A stretch of DNA of 11,347 nt, taken from the NCBI GenBank assembly GCA_964578745.1, contig CAZODZ010000053.1:1-11347 (forward strand), in the 5' to 3' direction. Of the stretch, positions 1 through 7,412 are shown one piece after another (within the stretch, counting starts at the first letter, position 1; the number at the start of each line of letters is the position of its first letter). The stretch comes from SKVJ01 sp964578745. GTDB lineage: Bacteria > Chloroflexota > Dehalococcoidia > GIF9 > AB-539-J10. The notes under the pieces are model-generated. The model was not told the origin of the DNA and did not search any database. It worked only from the letters and a program-made list of their open reading frames with translations. The translations under genes were made by a program, and so were the position numbers.

Positions 1-114
1 TTGAAGTCAAAGATTCGCGACAGCATCGAGCAACTCACCGGTCTGAGCGTCGAGACCGTCAACATCAAGTTTAAGTACCACGCGGACAAACGTGGGCGGG
101 TATCGGTGAGGTGA
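1..114 (+). CDS. Asp23/Gls24 family envelope stress protein, C-terminal part only
   Basis: Frame 1 is open from the first base to a TGA at 112-114 and encodes 37 residues; the gene begins outside the window. The readable end (IEQLTGLSVETVNIKFKY) matches the typical C-terminus of Asp23/Gls24 (DUF322) alkaline-shock proteins, in which a helix ending in xLTGL is followed by a V-x-x-V-N-I strand. Family members are small proteins linked to the cell envelope and to stress tolerance, without a known enzymatic activity. The next gene, 12 bases downstream, is a DUF2273 protein, a frequent companion of Asp23-like proteins, which strengthens this call made on a short fragment. The tail after the strand is basic (HADKRGRVSVR). 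The first codon TTG is the window edge and should not be taken as the start. Confidence 0.72.
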   Translation: MKSKIRDSIEQLTGLSVETVNIKFKYHADKRGRVSVR

Positions 115-126
115 CAGGAGCGCGAG

Positions 127-327
127 ATGGCTAACCCAAAGACAATCGGTATCCTCGCGGGGCTGGTCGCCGGCATAATCATCGCGTGGCTGGGCTTCGC
201 CAAGTTTCTCGTAGTTGCACTCTGCGTCCTGATCGGCTGGTTCGTCGCGAAGGTGTACATGGGCGAGATAGACCTGCTGGACGCGTACGAGCGGTTTCAA
301 GCCGGTCGCGGAAGGAGAAGCCGGTAG
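127..327 (+). CDS. DUF2273 small integral membrane protein
   Basis: This 66-residue protein has two closely spaced hydrophobic segments at about residues 7-23 and 25-45, followed by a charged cytoplasmic-looking tail (GEIDLLDAYERFQ) and a basic end (GRGRRSR). Size, hairpin topology and the glycine-rich first helix fit DUF2273, a family usually found directly beside Asp23/Gls24 genes. In better studied bacteria such small membrane proteins help place Asp23-type proteins at the membrane; that role here is inferred. An AGGAG sequence at 116-120, six bases before the ATG, supports the start. The gene follows the preceding stop by 12 bases, so the two are almost certainly one operon. No clear terminator was found after the TAG at 325-327. 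Confidence 0.85.
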   Translation: MANPKTIGILAGLVAGIIIAWLGFAKFLVVALCVLIGWFVAKVYMGEIDLLDAYERFQAGRGRRSR

Positions 328-1201
328 CAGACCCTACGCATACCCGGCATGCGCACCTGCATCACCGGCCTAAGCGTCGGCGCACAAAGAACGGCACCAG
401 CACGAGACCTGTCACGGCGCCTGTGCTAGGGACACAACAGGGGACAGCATGGCCTTTCTGCCTGTCATACCACGCCGGGCAGATTGCTCCAAGACTGTCT
501 TCTCCTGCATCTCCTTATCAACATAGTACACGCACGCGTTCATCACGCCTGACCACTTCCCGTTGATCGGCATCAACGCGGCAGGCATAAGCGCTACATT
601 CCACCCACTCAACCATCCGCTGCGGGCCACACTATCCATGCAGGAATGGAGGTGTCGGCAGGAAGCAGCGCAAAAGGCACACGGTAGTAACGGATGACCT
701 ACAGTGCCCTACTCTACATGACAATCGACCACGAGAAGGCGTACACCATCACGATCGTACTCAAAAAGGAGACCCGCTCCTGAAACTCCTCGCTCCAGAC
801 GTCACTATTGCGATGCCCCTGTCACCGTGAACGGCTTCGTCTTCCTGGCACGAGAGGACGTCTACGACAACACGCCTTTGCACAAGGCAAAGCCCCATAT
901 CCCGACCTGAACAGGACCGGCAGTCCCCATTACAAGTTCGAGGACGAGACAACCTGCCGCAACCGCTCGACAGGGTTGCTCTGGCGACAAGAACACCGGC
1001 CCGCACACGGATGGCTCGCACTCTCTTGTCACATTTGCAATGCCAGCCACAAGCCAACGGAAGGTCATCACGTTCAAGCAAGTTGCCGACGGCATGCAGG
1101 TCATGCTGACACTCAAGGCAGGCGACAACATCGAGACAGTCCGGATTCACAAATCCTGGGAATCCGTGCTGGGCCCCGGGCCCCCGACTGCAGGGTGTAC
1201 G
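328..1201. other. Gene-poor stretch with broken open frames, possible decayed locus
   Basis: No frame gives a convincing intact protein across these roughly 870 bases. Several short plus-strand pieces look more protein-like than random sequence, but they lie in different frames and are cut by stops. Examples are a piece at about 537-687 with the string HFPLIGINAAGISATFHP, a piece at about 694-783 beginning MTYSALLYMTIDHEKAYTIT, a piece around 820-910 with VNGFVFLAREDVYDNTPLHK, and a piece around 1004-1160 with VITFKQVADGMQVMLTL. I do not recognise a family. The pattern fits one or more old genes broken by frameshifts, but sequencing errors or ordinary noncoding DNA are also possible. An open frame from 1040 runs on into the MarR gene, and that later part is only its antisense shadow. 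Confidence 0.3.
1143..1183 (-). terminator. Possible hairpins after the MarR gene
   Basis: Just beyond the minus-strand stop at 1202 lie two self-complementary stretches: a GC-only block at 1171-1183 built of GGGCCC units, and GGATTC at 1143-1148 facing GAATCC at 1160-1165. They are well placed to end the three-gene minus-strand operon. No run of T residues follows on the minus strand, so this is not a standard intrinsic terminator and the call is weak. Confidence 0.25.
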
Positions 1202-1666
1202 TCAAGGCCAACCCCCTCCGTCCAGCCGGCGAAGCACACGGAACACAATTTCGAGCGCATCGCGAACCTTCTCCAGTTCTTCGATATCCATGACTTCGAG
1301 AAGCTGGCGTCCACGCTCGAGGCCCGAGAGCCAGAGGCGCTCAGCCAATGTCCAACCGTCGGAGGAGAGGCGGCACAATACAACACGCCGATCAGCCGGA
1401 TCGCCCTCCCTCTCAACCAGTCCATGATGCACCAGTCTATCAAGCACGCCGGAGGCCACCGCTTGGCTCGAGCCCAGCGCGGTGGCAATCTCACTCATGC
1501 GTGATACACCGTGGCAATACAGCCAGAGCACCACTTTCAGCTGAGGCATGGTGAGTTCGAGCCTGAGCCATTCCTCAGGCATCACGGGACGAATTTTGAG
1601 CGATTCAGTTTCGCCCAGGCTGATTATCTGATCAATCAGCCTTCTCTTCTTCTCGCTGGAGTTCAT
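1202..1666 (-). CDS. MarR family transcriptional regulator
   Basis: This is a 154-residue protein of normal MarR length. A winged helix-turn-helix fills the middle: residues about 40-60 (MPQLKVVLWLYCHGVSRMSEI) lead to a recognition region near 63-80 (ALGSSQAVASGVLDRLVHHGL). The wing follows at 84-104 with the family signature EREGDPADRRVVLCRLSSDG. Terminal helices at both ends would form the dimer interface. Such proteins usually repress their own operon and release DNA on binding a small, often phenolic or amphipathic ligand. The ATG overlaps the stop of the transporter gene as ATGA, with GAGGAG about nine bases upstream, so the two are translationally coupled. As last gene of the transporter operon it most likely controls export; the operator is not proven, and the AT-rich region 5449-5515 is the natural place for it. 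Confidence 0.93.
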   Translation of the reverse strand: MNSSEKKRRLIDQIISLGETESLKIRPVMPEEWLRLELTMPQLKVVLWLYCHGVSRMSEIATALGSSQAVASGVLDRLVHHGLVEREGDPADRRVVLCRLSSDGWTLAERLWLSGLERGRQLLEVMDIEELEKVRDALEIVFRVLRRLDGGGWP

Positions 1667-3984
1667 CCTTTCGTCTCCTCAACCACAGCCTGCGATCGCA
1701 CAAACGGAACGATGCCAGGTACCGTGGCGTTTCTCAGGCGGCTCCGCCAGATGTCGAGAGGAACGAGGACAGCCGGTAACAATGTAAACGTGAGTATCAG
1801 CAGCAATGCGAAGATCATCACCGTGACCATGCCAAAGGTCTGAAGCACAGGAAATGCAGAAAGCACCAGCGCCCCGAAACCACCCATCGTGGTTGCGCCG
1901 GACGAGATAAGCGCCACCCCGACACGCGAGACGGCAACACGCATGGCCTCATGTGGCTCCTCTCCCCTGTCGCGTTCTTCATAGTAGCGCGTCATGACAA
2001 GAAGGAAGTACTCAACGCCGAGGCCGATGATGAGCGCTCCCATGGTTGCCGAGACAGCCGTGTACTTCATGCCAAGCAGATACATCATGCCACCAGACAG
2101 ACCGGTCACGAGCACCACAGGCAGGATCGGTACGACAGCCTTGAACCAGTCGCGGTAGACAACAAGGAGTGTAACAAAGATAAGTAGAAGACCGGTGAAT
2201 GTCATCCTGTAGCGGCCGGTGGTGAGCGCGTCGAAGACACCTCCGTAGAGCACCTCTCCTCCCGTCAGGGTCGCACTGGTCCCCGGTGGAGGGGCCATCC
2301 AGCGAAGGTCGTCACGCAGAGATTCGATGAATTTCCGCGAGGCCTCCGGGCTCATGCCATCAGTGGCCACGGTCATCAACGCGAGCGCCCTCCCGTCAAC
2401 ATAGGGGTCCTTCATATCTGATGACATTTGCCAGAGAAGCTGACTTATCTCTGCACCTGTAGCGGGGATGACACCGCCGTTCGCTGCAGCTATGACATCG
2501 GCGAGGCTTGCAGTCTCACGTACAATGGAGTGCCTCTGCTCCACATAATCGCCGAATTCAGACATCCATCTGACAACATCAGGTGCTGTGACGTCGTCAG
2601 ACCGCACCAGAATACTCACCGATGTGGAAGAGCCGAGGATGCTTTCAAGCTTCTTCGCCTGAACAATCACCGGCATATCAGGCGGCGCGTAATCCTTCTC
2701 ATTCATAGATACATTCACATGCTGGTCATAGACATAGCCGAGGATTGTCAGAAGGACCACCACGGTCACGATAGGCAACGGATGCTGTGAGCAGAACAGT
2801 GACACCCTCCCAAGAAGGCGTTCAATGGGGAGTTCATGGCTGCCACGGCGGCCGACGCGGATTGCGCGATGTACATCCTGACGGGCGCCGCGTCCGCGGT
2901 ACGTGAAATAGACAAGGGGGGACATGAAGACAACGGCCGCAAAGAAGCAGAGGACTATGCCAAGAAGGCTCAGTCTCCCAAAGTCCACCATCATGGGAAC
3001 CGGTGACATGAAAAGAGCTGTGAAGCCGAGCCCACCACAGATGACGGCCAGTCCCACTGCAGGCCCGATACTCCGCATGCCGCTGATGACCGCGCGGCCC
3101 GCGTCCTTTCCTTTGCGCACCTCCTCATCGACACGGTTATGAAACTGGATGAAATAGTCGATTCCTATCCCGATGAGAAGCGGGAAGACGGCCATCGAAG
3201 CCATGGTGAGAGATACGTCGAGCAGTCCGGTCAGGCCGAATGTCCAAAGAGTACCGATGACAACTCCAAGCAGTGGCATAAGCGGACGTTGCACATGGCC
3301 GAAGACAACACTGAGGACAAAGAACATGGCGACTACGGCGGCGATGAGCATGAAGCCAAGGCTCTTACTCATCTCCTTCTTCATCTCGACACTGAACTTG
3401 GCCTCACCGGTCGTTTCAGCGTTCACCGAGGGAGGGAACGCCGACTCGGCGATTACCTGCTCGATATGCAACACGACAGGCTCAAGATCCGACTCCTGTA
3501 CATGAGGGGCCAATTCCACAAAGATGAACGAGTAGTGCCCGCCAGGAAGAAATGCCTGTCTCAGGTCTGAAGGAAGAGCATCTATGATAGCGTCCACTTC
3601 CCCCTGATTGGCAGGCAGGTAGCCGACACCGGACTGCACCACAGTAATGCTCCGTATCGTCGAGGCGAGACTACGAACACCGCCGACACGGCTGTCATCC
3701 CGCAGTGTGTCAGAGAATCTATCCTCCGCGCGAAGAGTCTCGACATCAGTGACATCCCCTGAAAGCATGACCATGAGAGAGCTGCTTCCAGCGAAATGCT
3801 CCGCATAAGTGAGGTATTCCTGGTATGCACGGCTGTCCTCGGAGACAAAGGTCTCAAGCCCTGTCTCCATTTCGATGCGGCCAGCAAATTCCAGTGCCGG
3901 AAGCACGGCCAAGACCGACAGCAGCAGGAGCAACTTGCCCCTGCGCACCACCAGCGAGCCTATGGCCTCGAACACCCCGGCCAT
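1663..3984 (-). CDS. MMPL/RND superfamily transporter, HAE3-type
   Basis: The 773-residue protein has the internal duplication of RND permeases. Each half has one membrane helix (about 17-36 and 402-420), a large outer domain (about 37-205 and 421-590), then five helices (about 207-360 and 592-745). Conserved transmembrane motifs are GIGIDYFIQFHNR (272-284, Asp276) in the first half and GLGVEYFLLVMTRYYEER (654-671, Glu658) in the second. The helix pairs GGLGFTALFMSP (317-328) and GGFGALVLSAFP (701-712) also match each other. Length and lack of a long C-terminal domain fit the HAE3/COG1033 group. It probably uses the proton gradient to move a hydrophobic or amphipathic molecule out of the cytoplasmic membrane; the substrate is unknown. 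It starts three bases after the stop of the exported COG1361-like protein and overlaps the MarR gene by four bases. Confidence 0.96.
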   Translation of the reverse strand: MAGVFEAIGSLVVRRGKLLLLLSVLAVLPALEFAGRIEMETGLETFVSEDSRAYQEYLTYAEHFAGSSSLMVMLSGDVTDVETLRAEDRFSDTLRDDSRVGGVRSLASTIRSITVVQSGVGYLPANQGEVDAIIDALPSDLRQAFLPGGHYSFIFVELAPHVQESDLEPVVLHIEQVIAESAFPPSVNAETTGEAKFSVEMKKEMSKSLGFMLIAAVVAMFFVLSVVFGHVQRPLMPLLGVVIGTLWTFGLTGLLDVSLTMASMAVFPLLIGIGIDYFIQFHNRVDEEVRKGKDAGRAVISGMRSIGPAVGLAVICGGLGFTALFMSPVPMMVDFGRLSLLGIVLCFFAAVVFMSPLVYFTYRGRGARQDVHRAIRVGRRGSHELPIERLLGRVSLFCSQHPLPIVTVVVLLTILGYVYDQHVNVSMNEKDYAPPDMPVIVQAKKLESILGSSTSVSILVRSDDVTAPDVVRWMSEFGDYVEQRHSIVRETASLADVIAAANGGVIPATGAEISQLLWQMSSDMKDPYVDGRALALMTVATDGMSPEASRKFIESLRDDLRWMAPPPGTSATLTGGEVLYGGVFDALTTGRYRMTFTGLLLIFVTLLVVYRDWFKAVVPILPVVLVTGLSGGMMYLLGMKYTAVSATMGALIIGLGVEYFLLVMTRYYEERDRGEEPHEAMRVAVSRVGVALISSGATTMGGFGALVLSAFPVLQTFGMVTVMIFALLLILTFTLLPAVLVPLDIWRSRLRNATVPGIVPFVRSQAVVEETKG

Positions 3985-3987
3985 AGC

Positions 3988-5400
3988 CTACTCGTCGGAG
4001 CCCCCCTCAACGGAGACCATCCGTGCCCTTTTCGCACGGTACGCACGCCAGGCGTAGATGCCTGCGGCGCCGCCAGCAGTTATCAGCGCTGCAATCAGGA
4101 GTGCAGTTTGAAGCGGAAGCGCCCGGCGGGGCATTACTTCAAGGTACGCCTTCATCACGTCGGATGTGTAAACGTCGCCATTGCCATCACGATACCTGAC
4201 CTCGACATCGATTCCGTAGGTCTTCACAGTGGCATCGTCATCGGCGGCAATCCGAAACGTGGCTACTCTTGCCTCTCCCGGCGCCATGTCCCCGATGAAC
4301 GCCGAATCATCGGTGCTGGAGAAGGGATCAACGGCGTTGATACGAGCAACAGCATCGGTAATTGAGGTAAGGCTGGTGTTCTTGATGGAGACCTTCATCT
4401 CGCGTTTCGCGCCGGGCTCCATCGGCTTGTCCAGCACCGCTTCGACGATCTCAAACTGGATCTTCGGAGTGATATCAATGCCGGCCGTCACCACAGTCGA
4501 CTGGGCAACGTCCCTTTTGTCGGTATAGCTGATCCTGACATTGAGCGGCGATGTTTTTGCCATCGCCTCGTGAGAGACCGCAACCTTGAATCGCGTCGCA
4601 ACCCGCGCTCCCTGTTCCACAGTCCCCAGGTAACTGGCCCCATCAACAGGAACGAAATTGCCACTGGGCAGCACCTCGGCGGTAACGTCGTACGCAGTCT
4701 CGCCGCCATTCGCAAGTACAATCTCAATCGAACCGGTTGCACCAGGTCGCAATCCCTCCACCTCAGTCTTCACCACAGAGAAGTAGCTGCCACCCACGTG
4801 AATCCTGATCGGAATCGTCTCGACAACCTGTTCGCGCGCAAAGCGGAACTGCGGCTGGTACGTCGCCGGGTTGTATGCGTCAGGGTCCGGAGGGAGAGGC
4901 AGAGAATCAGGAGGGTTCAGCCAATCGACGTCCTTCGTGTACTCATATGAGACATTCAGCTGCAGTTCATAGTCACCGACCTCTGCGTAGCGATATATAC
5001 GCAAGTCGAATCCGAGAGGTTGCGGTGTGACGCAGCTCCTCGAGAGCATCCCCACATAGACGGTGGGGCCAACCACCGCGATGGCCGGGTTCGGTGACTT
5101 TAGCGTCACAGTAAGGTTCTGAGCAGTGGTACAGGGATACGCAACCATCATGCCACTCATCAGGTAGCCGTATGCGAGCACCTGGTCATCAGCGCCGGCA
5201 ACACGCCCTTCGAACGTACCCTGGTTCTGCAGCATAAGTTGGAGTCGCCCGCTCGTCCCCAACTGGAACTCGTCATCGCCCACAACCATCGCCTCGATGT
5301 CCGGTGAGCCTTCGACCGCAGCCAGCACGGTCCTGGGCTGCAGCGGCATGATGAATGTAACCACTATTGCAGTAAGCAGCACTCCTCTCACGATGGACAT
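3988..5400 (-). CDS. Exported, membrane-anchored NEW3/COG1361-like protein
   Basis: The protein has 470 residues from the chosen ATG at 5400, which has GGAGGA five bases upstream; the frame stays open 17 codons further but without that ribosome site. Residues 1-28 form a signal peptide (basic start, hydrophobic core, VLA cleavage site). The outer part contains at least two immunoglobulin-like beta domains of the NEW3 kind, near 205-310 and 315-422, seen as repeats of a pattern such as LRPGATGSIEIVLANGGETAYDV and MEPGAKREMKVSIKNTSLTSITDA. A less clear beta-rich domain at 30-200 carries two cysteines (90, 123) that could pair. A C-terminal helix at about 428-450 and a basic tail (WRAYRAKRAR) anchor it. 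COG1361 proteins often lie beside transporters, so it probably helps the MMPL protein as an outer adaptor or substrate-binding part; this is inferred. Confidence 0.85.
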   Translation of the reverse strand: MSIVRGVLLTAIVVTFIMPLQPRTVLAAVEGSPDIEAMVVGDDEFQLGTSGRLQLMLQNQGTFEGRVAGADDQVLAYGYLMSGMMVAYPCTTAQNLTVTLKSPNPAIAVVGPTVYVGMLSRSCVTPQPLGFDLRIYRYAEVGDYELQLNVSYEYTKDVDWLNPPDSLPLPPDPDAYNPATYQPQFRFAREQVVETIPIRIHVGGSYFSVVKTEVEGLRPGATGSIEIVLANGGETAYDVTAEVLPSGNFVPVDGASYLGTVEQGARVATRFKVAVSHEAMAKTSPLNVRISYTDKRDVAQSTVVTAGIDITPKIQFEIVEAVLDKPMEPGAKREMKVSIKNTSLTSITDAVARINAVDPFSSTDDSAFIGDMAPGEARVATFRIAADDDATVKTYGIDVEVRYRDGNGDVYTSDVMKAYLEVMPRRALPLQTALLIAALITAGGAAGIYAWRAYRAKRARMVSVEGGSDE

Positions 5401-5515
5401 AGTTCCTCCGGGCACGCTTGATGCAGGCCGCCTGCAACGGTCGGCGTGCAAAAGTATGCTAGCGCGATTTATTTACTTCATGCAAAATATTTCTGTTGTA
5501 TGAATAATCTCCGGA
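5401..5515 (-). promoter_or_regulatory. AT-rich divergent control region of the transporter operon
   Basis: The segment 5449-5515 is clearly richer in A and T than its surroundings and must hold the minus-strand promoter. A loose fit on that strand is TTGCAT, an 18-base spacer, then TAGCAT, lying at about 5455-5484. Possible binding sites for the MarR product are the repeated word TGCAAAA at 5447-5453 and 5481-5487, and the spaced inverted pair TTCATGC (5477-5483) with GTATGAA (5498-5504), which differ by one base pair. None is strong alone. GGAGGA before the ATG at 5400 is the ribosome site. Confidence 0.4.
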
Positions 5516-5525
5516 TGGGAGCCCC

Positions 5526-5620
5526 ATGGACACCGTCCATCACGTTGACGCATGTCGATGTCCGTGATACCGTCACACGCGTGTGTGACAGAGCCCTGGA
5601 TGCGGGCGACGCAGAAGGAG
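5526..5620 (+). promoter_or_regulatory. Leader and possible promoter of the hydrolase gene, with palindrome
   Basis: A possible plus-strand promoter is TTGACG at 5545-5550 with a poor -10 (TACCGT, 5568-5573, 17-base spacer). Two compact dyads lie nearby: ATGGAC-acc-GTCCAT at 5526-5540, and a perfect 12-base palindrome CACACGCGTGTG at 5574-5585 within a 7-bp hairpin GTCACAC/GTGTGAC (5572-5589). The second overlaps the expected transcription start, so it could be an operator or a leader hairpin. AAGGAG at 5615-5620 is the ribosome site, nine bases before the ATG at 5630. Confidence 0.4.
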
Positions 5621-5629
5621 ATTCCAATC

Positions 5630-6694
5630 ATGGCTACGCCGGAACTGCTTGAGGGCAAGGCACAGACTGTCCTGGGTATCGTTGACAGGTCAGACCTCGG
5701 TATCACACTGCCCCATGAGCACATACTGATGGATGGCAGTGCACTCTACAGCGAACCGTCAGCCTCATCAGAAAAGGGTCGCGCGTTCAAACCAGTTGAC
5801 TGGGACGTGCTGAGCTGGCTGCGCTATCACCCTTTCGAGAACATTGACAACCTGCGTCTGCTGGACGAAGCGATGATGACACGCGAGGTCTCCTATTTTG
5901 CAGCGGCAGGTGGAAGGACCATCGTGGACCAGGGGAATACTGGACTTGGCCGCGACCCGGTCGCACTCGCGCGCGTCGCGCGCGTCACCGGACTCAACAT
6001 CATCATGGGCTCCGGCTACTACACGGTCAACTCTCTCAAGCCCAACGTGCTGAGCAAGTCAGTCGATGAGCTTGCCGACGAGATAGTGAGAGATATTACC
6101 GAGGGCGTCGGGATCAGTCGCATACCAGCCGGTCTCATTGGAGAGATAGGCACCTCGTGGCCACTACACGACTTCGAGAAGAAGTCTCTGCTGGCCGCTG
6201 TGAAGGCACAGAAGGCAACCGGCGCGCCCATAAATGTCCACCCAGGGCGTCACCCGCAGGGACCGATGGCAGCGGCGCGTATCCTGGATGATGCGGGCGC
6301 GGATATGACACGGGTGGCATTCAGTCACATAGACGGCCGCATCCGCACACACGAGGGCCGACTGGAACTGGCACGACTCGGATGCTACCTCGAATACGAC
6401 CTGTTCGGCTACGAAGGCCACTTCCCGTCCTTTCCAGGTTCCGAGCCCATCGACCTGCCCAACGACACCACACGTATCTATGAGATACGTGACCTGATGG
6501 ATGCGGGCTATCTTGACCGTGTACTTATCTCGCACGACATCGTCTGCAAGACGAAGCTGGTCGCATACGGCGGCTGGGGCTACGCGCACATTCTCAACTA
6601 CGTTGTCCCCATGATGCTCAAGCGCGGCATCAGTCAGGATGTCGTCGACACCATCATGATCGTCAACCCGGCCCGTTTCTTCACTTTCGTCTAG
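5630..6694 (+). CDS. Phosphotriesterase-family metal-dependent hydrolase
   Basis: The 354-residue protein is of normal length for the amidohydrolase-fold phosphotriesterase family. The binuclear metal site is visible: HxH in TLPHEHILMD (His29, His31), His204 in NVHPG, His233 in FSHID and Asp303 in SHD. The bridging position, a carboxylated lysine in true phosphotriesterases, appears to be Glu172 in IGEIG, as in the phosphotriesterase homology proteins. That makes paraoxonase activity unlikely; lactones, carboxyl esters or another phosphoester are more plausible, and the true substrate cannot be read from sequence. There is no signal peptide, so it acts in the cytoplasm. The start at 5630 is chosen for its AAGGAG and because family homology begins there; the frame is open 26 codons further upstream without a good ribosome site. 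It is transcribed away from the efflux operon and stands alone. Confidence 0.95.
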   Translation: MATPELLEGKAQTVLGIVDRSDLGITLPHEHILMDGSALYSEPSASSEKGRAFKPVDWDVLSWLRYHPFENIDNLRLLDEAMMTREVSYFAAAGGRTIVDQGNTGLGRDPVALARVARVTGLNIIMGSGYYTVNSLKPNVLSKSVDELADEIVRDITEGVGISRIPAGLIGEIGTSWPLHDFEKKSLLAAVKAQKATGAPINVHPGRHPQGPMAAARILDDAGADMTRVAFSHIDGRIRTHEGRLELARLGCYLEYDLFGYEGHFPSFPGSEPIDLPNDTTRIYEIRDLMDAGYLDRVLISHDIVCKTKLVAYGGWGYAHILNYVVPMMLKRGISQDVVDTIMIVNPARFFTFV

Positions 6695-6807
6695 GTCTCG
6701 CTCAAACGGGCGGGGATGCAGCGGCTCCAGCCCCTGAGCAGGTCCTTCCCCCCTGACATTATGCCGACATCTGCGTTGTCAAGATGTGAGAAGGTGCGGT
6801 CGGCTGC

Positions 6808-6835
6808 TTTGTGTCAGGTCAGCCGTGTGTATACT
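6808..6835 (+). promoter_or_regulatory. Possible promoter of the sigma factor operon
   Basis: TATACT at 6830-6835, preceded by TGTG, is a good -10 element. The matching -35 (TTTGTG at 6808-6813, 16-base spacer) is poor, which might mean help from an activator or recognition by another sigma factor. A start near 6842 would give a leader of about 28 bases before the ATG at 6870. The same word GTATACTT occurs in the promoter of the diguanylate cyclase gene. Confidence 0.35.
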
Positions 6836-6869
6836 TCGGGGGCAACCTGATGGGCCGGGACAACTGGGC

Positions 6870-7412
6870 ATGCCACCGGAGAGCAGAGAAGAGCAGTCAC
6901 ACCGGAACAAGGAGGAGCGCCTTGCTGCGCTGTTCGACTCCTGCTATCCCAGGCTCGTTCGGTATGCATACGCCCGCCTCGGCAATGCAACCGAAGCTGA
7001 GGACGTCGCATCAGAAGTTTTCGTGCGTGCTTTCGAATCGCTTGACTCGTATCGCGACAGGGGCGTGCCAATGGAGGCCTGGCTCTTCACAATCGCGCGC
7101 AACATGGTCATCGACCGGTACAGACGGTCCACGCAGGTGGAGCGCGTGTCTGAGGACAATACCGCTGAACCAGAGAGTCGCGATGACCCCGCCAGGCACG
7201 CGGAACAGCGTATCCTCATGCGGGACGTGCGCAAGGCACTGCAACACCTTACCCCTGAGCAGCGAGAGGTCGTCACGCTCCGCTTCTTCGGCGGTCTCAG
7301 CTCACGTGAGGTGGCCATGGTGATGAGCAAGCGCGACGGCGCAGTACGTGAGATGCAGCGGGCTGCCGTCGAGAAGCTCAGGGTCCTGCTGGGAGCGGAG
7401 CGGTTGATATGA
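6870..7412 (+). CDS. ECF-type sigma-70 family RNA polymerase sigma factor
   Basis: The protein has 180 residues from the ATG at 6870, the usual ECF length. Region 2 is at about 16-88, with the core-binding/-10 recognition string YARLGNATEAEDVASEVF and then AWLFTIARNMVIDRYRR. Region 4 is at about 125-175, with LTPEQREVVTLRFFGGLSSREVA and a helix-turn-helix that would read the -35. Region 3 is absent, as in all ECF factors. The frame is open 28 codons upstream, but that stretch is cysteine/arginine-rich and unlike a sigma N-terminus; the chosen start lacks a strong ribosome site. Its TGA overlaps the ATG of the next gene (ATGA, 7409-7412), so sigma factor and membrane regulator are made together, the usual sign of a sigma/anti-sigma pair. 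It would drive transcription of target genes after release from that partner. Confidence 0.95.
   Translation: MPPESREEQSHRNKEERLAALFDSCYPRLVRYAYARLGNATEAEDVASEVFVRAFESLDSYRDRGVPMEAWLFTIARNMVIDRYRRSTQVERVSEDNTAEPESRDDPARHAEQRILMRDVRKALQHLTPEQREVVTLRFFGGLSSREVAMVMSKRDGAVREMQRAAVEKLRVLLGAERLI

Noticed and set aside
1205..1504. Continuation of a plus-strand open frame from 1040 into the MarR gene
   Set aside because: The part beyond 1201 is antisense to a well supported MarR protein and has no protein-like character.
3139..3570. 143-codon plus-strand frame inside the transporter gene
   Set aside because: It is antisense to a continuous 773-residue MMPL protein, and its composition mirrors that gene's codons.
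5401..5451. Upstream ATG for the exported NEW3-like protein
   Set aside because: It would add 17 residues with several arginines before the signal peptide. GGAGGA stands in front of the ATG at 5400 instead.
5552..5629. N-terminal extension of the phosphotriesterase-family protein
   Set aside because: The extra 26 residues lack a ribosome site and lie over the palindrome and likely promoter. AAGGAG precedes the ATG at 5630.
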